Shown here in pieces: positions 38,385-40,976 of a DNA stretch of 40,976 bases; position 1 is the first letter of the stretch, and every line of letters begins with the position of its first letter. Both the position numbers and the translations under genes were made by a program. Where the stretch lies: the NCBI GenBank assembly GCA_022841645.1, contig JALHRC010000012.1:1-40976 (forward strand), read 5' to 3'. This stretch comes from Minisyncoccota bacterium. Its GTDB lineage: Bacteria; Patescibacteriota; Minisyncoccia; Phycocordibacterales; UBA918. The notes below the pieces were generated by a model, which saw nothing but the letters and a program-made list of their open reading frames with translations, was not told where the DNA came from and ran no database searches.

Positions 38385-39637
38385 TTTTTACCTTTCTTCT
38401 TTGGTTTTTCCATCTCTGGAAGTTGATCAAACGCATTTGCCGCGGGGTTAACCGCGGGCCGAGAGTCGCTCTCGGGCACCAAGGTGTAACCGCTCGACAC
38501 GTTGGTGGTGTTCTTTGCCACAAACTTTTTTATGGCCTCCGGGTCGTAATGCTCTTTTAGGGCTTTTTCTATTTGGGCCGGGGAGAGCAATTCTTTGGGC
38601 GCGTAGACTAGCGGGCCAAAAAGTTTCACCCCCGCTTTCTCCGCCGCCGAAACGTCGGCCCATTTTCTGGTGGAACGCTTAGCGACTAATTTAAAGCCGT
38701 CGATTTTGTGCCCCTTTTCTAAAACAAAGTGGGCGTGCGACCGCACGGCATCTATCCACTTTTCTAGCTTTTCACAGGCCTCCAAGATCTGTGGTAAATT
38801 TTTGATCGCCATAGTTTCGGGCGCCGGCACTGAAACGACTTCGGTAGTTTCATCGTCAAAGGCTATTTGCGCCTGAGTTATGGCGTGCTTAGAAATTTCG
38901 GGGCAGTTAACTTTTCCGCGGCAAAACCGGCAGTGATCGCCCGCCACAAATTTAGGATTTTTCGCCTTAGTCTTTTTTACGGCCTCTAGGAAAAAGTCGC
39001 GGTACTCTAGGAGATCGGCCATTTCAATCTGCCACGAGCGAACGCTTTGGCCGGTGTGGTGCTCGGCCCTGGGCTGGATAACCCCGAGCTCGACTTGGCT
39101 AAAATTATAGTCGTACTGCTTTGCCGCCCCGAGCGCGTAGAGGATGAGCTGCAAGTTACCTTCGGCGTCCACCGGAATGCCCGCACCATATTTAAAATCC
39201 CAAATTTGCAAAAGGCCAAACTCTTCCACGATCGCGCAGTCGAGGGTGCCAAACTGCTCGGCGTCGGTAAAATCCGAAATGTCTACTTTTTGCTCGGCGA
39301 CAACAATGGCGCCTGGGGGCGTCCGCCGCCATATCTCCTCGGCGGCCTCAAGGGCATGCTCCACCATGTCGGTGGGGTAGGCGCCCTTTAGCATTTTTCT
39401 GGTGGCGGCAACTTTTGCGCGGCCATTTTTTAAAAACATTTCAAAGCAGGTGTGCGCGTCGGTGCCCTCTTTTGCATAGGGGCTATCTTTTTCAGGCGGC
39501 GCATTCTCGCAGTGTTTGATCGAAGCGGGGCAGCTTGTCCACCGTTCGGCGGAACTTGGGCCGTAGACCGCGTGGGCTTTTTCTTTTAGGTTTTTCAAAA
39601 CTACCGCCTTTGGCGTTGGGGCCGGTGGGAAAGCCAC
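38381..39637 (-). CDS. DUF2800 protein, PD-(D/E)XK nuclease-like
   Basis: The 418-residue protein has SSAERWTSCPASIKHC, FGTLDCAIVEEFGLLQIWDF followed by KYGAG, and AEGNLQLILYALGAA. The D...D.K...Q pattern is that of Cas4/RecB-type exonucleases. A CRFCRGKVNC cluster may hold metal, perhaps with the early cysteines. It likely processes DNA ends or recombines in the replication set. The annotated start (GTG 39637) falls inside a perfect hairpin; a TTG 13 codons later (39598) is a real alternative. Confidence 0.85.
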   Translation of the reverse strand: MAFPPAPTPKAVVLKNLKEKAHAVYGPSSAERWTSCPASIKHCENAPPEKDSPYAKEGTDAHTCFEMFLKNGRAKVAATRKMLKGAYPTDMVEHALEAAEEIWRRTPPGAIVVAEQKVDISDFTDAEQFGTLDCAIVEEFGLLQIWDFKYGAGIPVDAEGNLQLILYALGAAKQYDYNFSQVELGVIQPRAEHHTGQSVRSWQIEMADLLEYRDFFLEAVKKTKAKNPKFVAGDHCRFCRGKVNCPEISKHAITQAQIAFDDETTEVVSVPAPETMAIKNLPQILEACEKLEKWIDAVRSHAHFVLEKGHKIDGFKLVAKRSTRKWADVSAAEKAGVKLFGPLVYAPKELLSPAQIEKALKEHYDPEAIKKFVAKNTTNVSSGYTLVPESDSRPAVNPAANAFDQLPEMEKPKKKGKK

Positions 39638-39652
39638 CGGCCTTAGGGTTTT
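39620..39652 (+). terminator. Perfect hairpin with T-run, plus-strand direction, at the DUF2800 start
   Basis: GGCCGGTGG (39620-39628) pairs with CCACCGGCC (39634-39642) and is followed on the plus strand by TTAGGGTTTTTTT. It looks like an intrinsic terminator pointing against the leftward operon. On the minus strand the same hairpin contains the GTG of DUF2800 and could hinder its translation. It may stop antisense transcripts or act on translation. Confidence 0.6.
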
Positions 39653-39653
39653 T

Positions 39654-40100
39654 TTATTTAGAAGCCAGTTTCTTAAGCACTTCGGCTCTTTTTTCAGCCG
39701 GGATAGCTTGCACGGATTTTACATTCATCTTTGCGAGCAGGGCCTTTGCCTTTTCGCGGTTGCCATCTTTTCTTTTGGCAAAATCATTGAAGGCCGCTAG
39801 CAGGTCTTTGTCGGAGACAGCTTCGGGGGCTTCGTCTTCTTCAAAACCAAAGTCGTCTTCGGCCTCGGCAGGCGCTTCGTTTTCCTCTGCCACTTCTTCG
39901 GGCTCAGCAGCGGCAACGGGCTCGGCGGCTTTGGGCTTGCGGCCCCGCTTAGGTGCCTCTACGGCGGGCGTTTCTACAGCGGGCGTTTCTACAGCGGGCG
40001 CCTCGGGGCGGATAGCAGCGGCCAAGGTTTGCTCAGCGCTACGGACTTTTCCCAAGAGCGCCTCGATCGAATCAGCTTCAAAAACAATAGACAGTTTCAT
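39654..40100 (-). CDS. Acidic AT-hook protein (complete copy)
   Basis: The 148-residue protein has a short N-terminal domain (MKLSIVFEADSIEALLGKVR), three APAVETP-like repeats, AT-hook-like KRGRKPK, a very acidic middle and a C-terminal helical domain (AFNDFAKRKDGNREKAKALL, then KSVQAIPAEKRAEVLKKL). The C-terminal pattern recurs in small phage proteins of replication operons. It may bind DNA or the replication proteins; unknown. A partial diverged copy lies at 1-178. Confidence 0.75.
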   Translation of the reverse strand: MKLSIVFEADSIEALLGKVRSAEQTLAAAIRPEAPAVETPAVETPAVEAPKRGRKPKAAEPVAAAEPEEVAEENEAPAEAEDDFGFEEDEAPEAVSDKDLLAAFNDFAKRKDGNREKAKALLAKMNVKSVQAIPAEKRAEVLKKLASK

Positions 40101-40976
40101 ATACGTGCTTTTCCTTTTTACAGTTTATTTATGATTTCTCTCTTCCGTAAGTTCGCCTCTAAAATCCTTTTATCGAGTGAGTTTGCAAAAACTAGGTACC
40201 GCACGTAAACGTCGGCGGTCTGACCAATCCGGTGGGCCCTGTCGCTGGCCTGCTCGTTAACCCCGGGCACCCAATCGAATTCACAAAAATCCACCCTACG
40301 CGCTTTGGTGAGCGTTAAGCCCACACCAGCGGCGTGGTAGTTTGCGATAATTAGCCTCCTGGCTGGATCGGTCTGAAAAGCGGCCACCATTTCGTGGCGC
40401 TCTTGCATGGACGTTTGCCCAGTTATCACTATGGGGTTAAATTTTCTTAATCCGCGGCTGAGCTCTTCGATAACCTCGGTGTGGTGGGCAAAAAGGATTA
40501 GCGCGTCTTCACTCTCTTCTAAGCTAGCCTTTGCCGCCTCAACGGCGGCGGGCACTTTCGCCAGCCCCAGCATGCGCCGATAGGTGGCCATATGAAAATC
40601 ACCGCCCTCTTTTACCTCGCCGCGGGCCTGGGCCATTTGGCGCAAAGCCTCTTGCACGATATTGTCGTTGCCCGGTGATACGCGTGAGAGGATGCCGCGG
40701 TCGAGGGCCGCGAGCCTGCCGGGCATGTCTTCGGCGATAACGAGCATTTCTTCTAGCTTTGCAGGCAGGTCTTTTAAAACGTCTTTCTTAAGACGCAGCA
40801 TAAATTTTGGGCAAATGAGTTTTGCAAGCCGGGCTACGTCTTCTTTGGTGCCACCATTAAAGTCGTAACCAAAGCCCGTATTGTAGCCTGCACAAAAGCG
40901 CATCCCAAAATCAAAGCGGCTCATAAAGCCGATCGTCTCCGGCGCTGAGTGAGAGAGGATGGGAAAAAGCTCCAAG
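39923..40976. repeat. Right copy of the diverged terminal redundancy
   Basis: This matches bases 1-1050 in gene content and order and in most bases, but is not identical. It stops at the window edge inside the helicase gene. Because gene order continues correctly across the join, the map behaves as a circle of about 39.9 kb. Confidence 0.9.
40118..40976 (-). CDS. SNF2-family helicase, C-terminal part (diverged second copy, cut by window edge)
   Basis: The last 286 residues of an SNF2 helicase run in from the window end. They align along their whole length with the C-terminus of the complete protein at 195-1817, about five of six residues identical. Motif VI (SDRAHRIGQT) is intact, but Walker A and DEAH lie outside. 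It precedes the AT-hook gene in the same order as at the left end. It is probably the same locus from a diverged variant, or a second gene copy. Confidence 0.9.
   Translation of the reverse strand, partial: LELFPILSHSAPETIGFMSRFDFGMRFCAGYNTGFGYDFNGGTKEDVARLAKLICPKFMLRLKKDVLKDLPAKLEEMLVIAEDMPGRLAALDRGILSRVSPGNDNIVQEALRQMAQARGEVKEGGDFHMATYRRMLGLAKVPAAVEAAKASLEESEDALILFAHHTEVIEELSRGLRKFNPIVITGQTSMQERHEMVAAFQTDPARRLIIANYHAAGVGLTLTKARRVDFCEFDWVPGVNEQASDRAHRIGQTADVYVRYLVFANSLDKRILEANLRKREIINKL

Noticed and set aside
1-40976. Integrase, transposase, CRISPR array, insertion sequence or reverse transcriptase
   Set aside because: None is visible on either strand; the short repeats found lie inside structural genes or the putative origin.

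Overview
The window reads as an almost complete genome of a tailed double-stranded DNA phage (Caudoviricetes, siphovirus type). It has portal, terminase, capsid, tail-tube and tape-measure genes but no sheath, integrase or transposase. Lysis genes, two lipobox lipoproteins and an O-antigen-ligase-like membrane protein suggest a Gram-negative host; the species cannot be named from sequence. The coding regions are moderately GC-rich and very dense, with many ATGA/GTGA stop-start overlaps. One AT-rich gap stands out at about 4.47-4.77 kb.

Layout. A divergent control region lies at about 1818-1941. Leftward from it run an SNF2-type helicase and a gene for an acidic AT-hook protein, which leave the window at position 1. 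The same order re-enters at the right end (40976 down to 34416): helicase, AT-hook protein, DUF2800 nuclease-like protein, DUF2815 ssDNA-binding-like protein, several small genes, a family A DNA polymerase and a 49-residue membrane peptide. Bases 1-1050 and 39923-40976 are homologous but not identical, so the map closes into a circle of about 39.9 kb whose two ends appear to come from diverged variants. Rightward from the control region come a Cro-like HTH gene, a PrimPol-VapE primase-helicase, a putative iteron origin (4464-4750), and a string of small early genes (4771-9235) ending at a strong terminator.

From 9340 the late genes run rightward: DUF5681 protein (possible small terminase), a LamG-like protein and a BppU-like domain protein, large terminase, a Mu-type head module (DUF935 portal, MuF, protease with nested scaffold, cement protein, capsid), connectors, tail tube, a tail-assembly chaperone pair with a -1 frameshift, tape measure, tail tip and several repeat-rich fibres. 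Lysis follows at 30738-34413: holin-like protein, membrane protein, lipoprotein, amidase, a tRNA-like element, the O-antigen-ligase-like protein and a spanin-like protein. The rightward and leftward gene sets converge at 34413/34416.

The replication genes (helicase, PrimPol-VapE, PolA, DUF2800, DUF2815) form a self-contained set. The head genes are of Mu type, but nothing indicates transposition. Points deserving most attention are the O-antigen-ligase-like gene, two promoters that place the start codon exactly 6 nt after the -10 box (apparent leaderless mRNAs, one for an antisense RHH regulator), the iteron region, the tRNA-like element and the diverged terminal redundancy.
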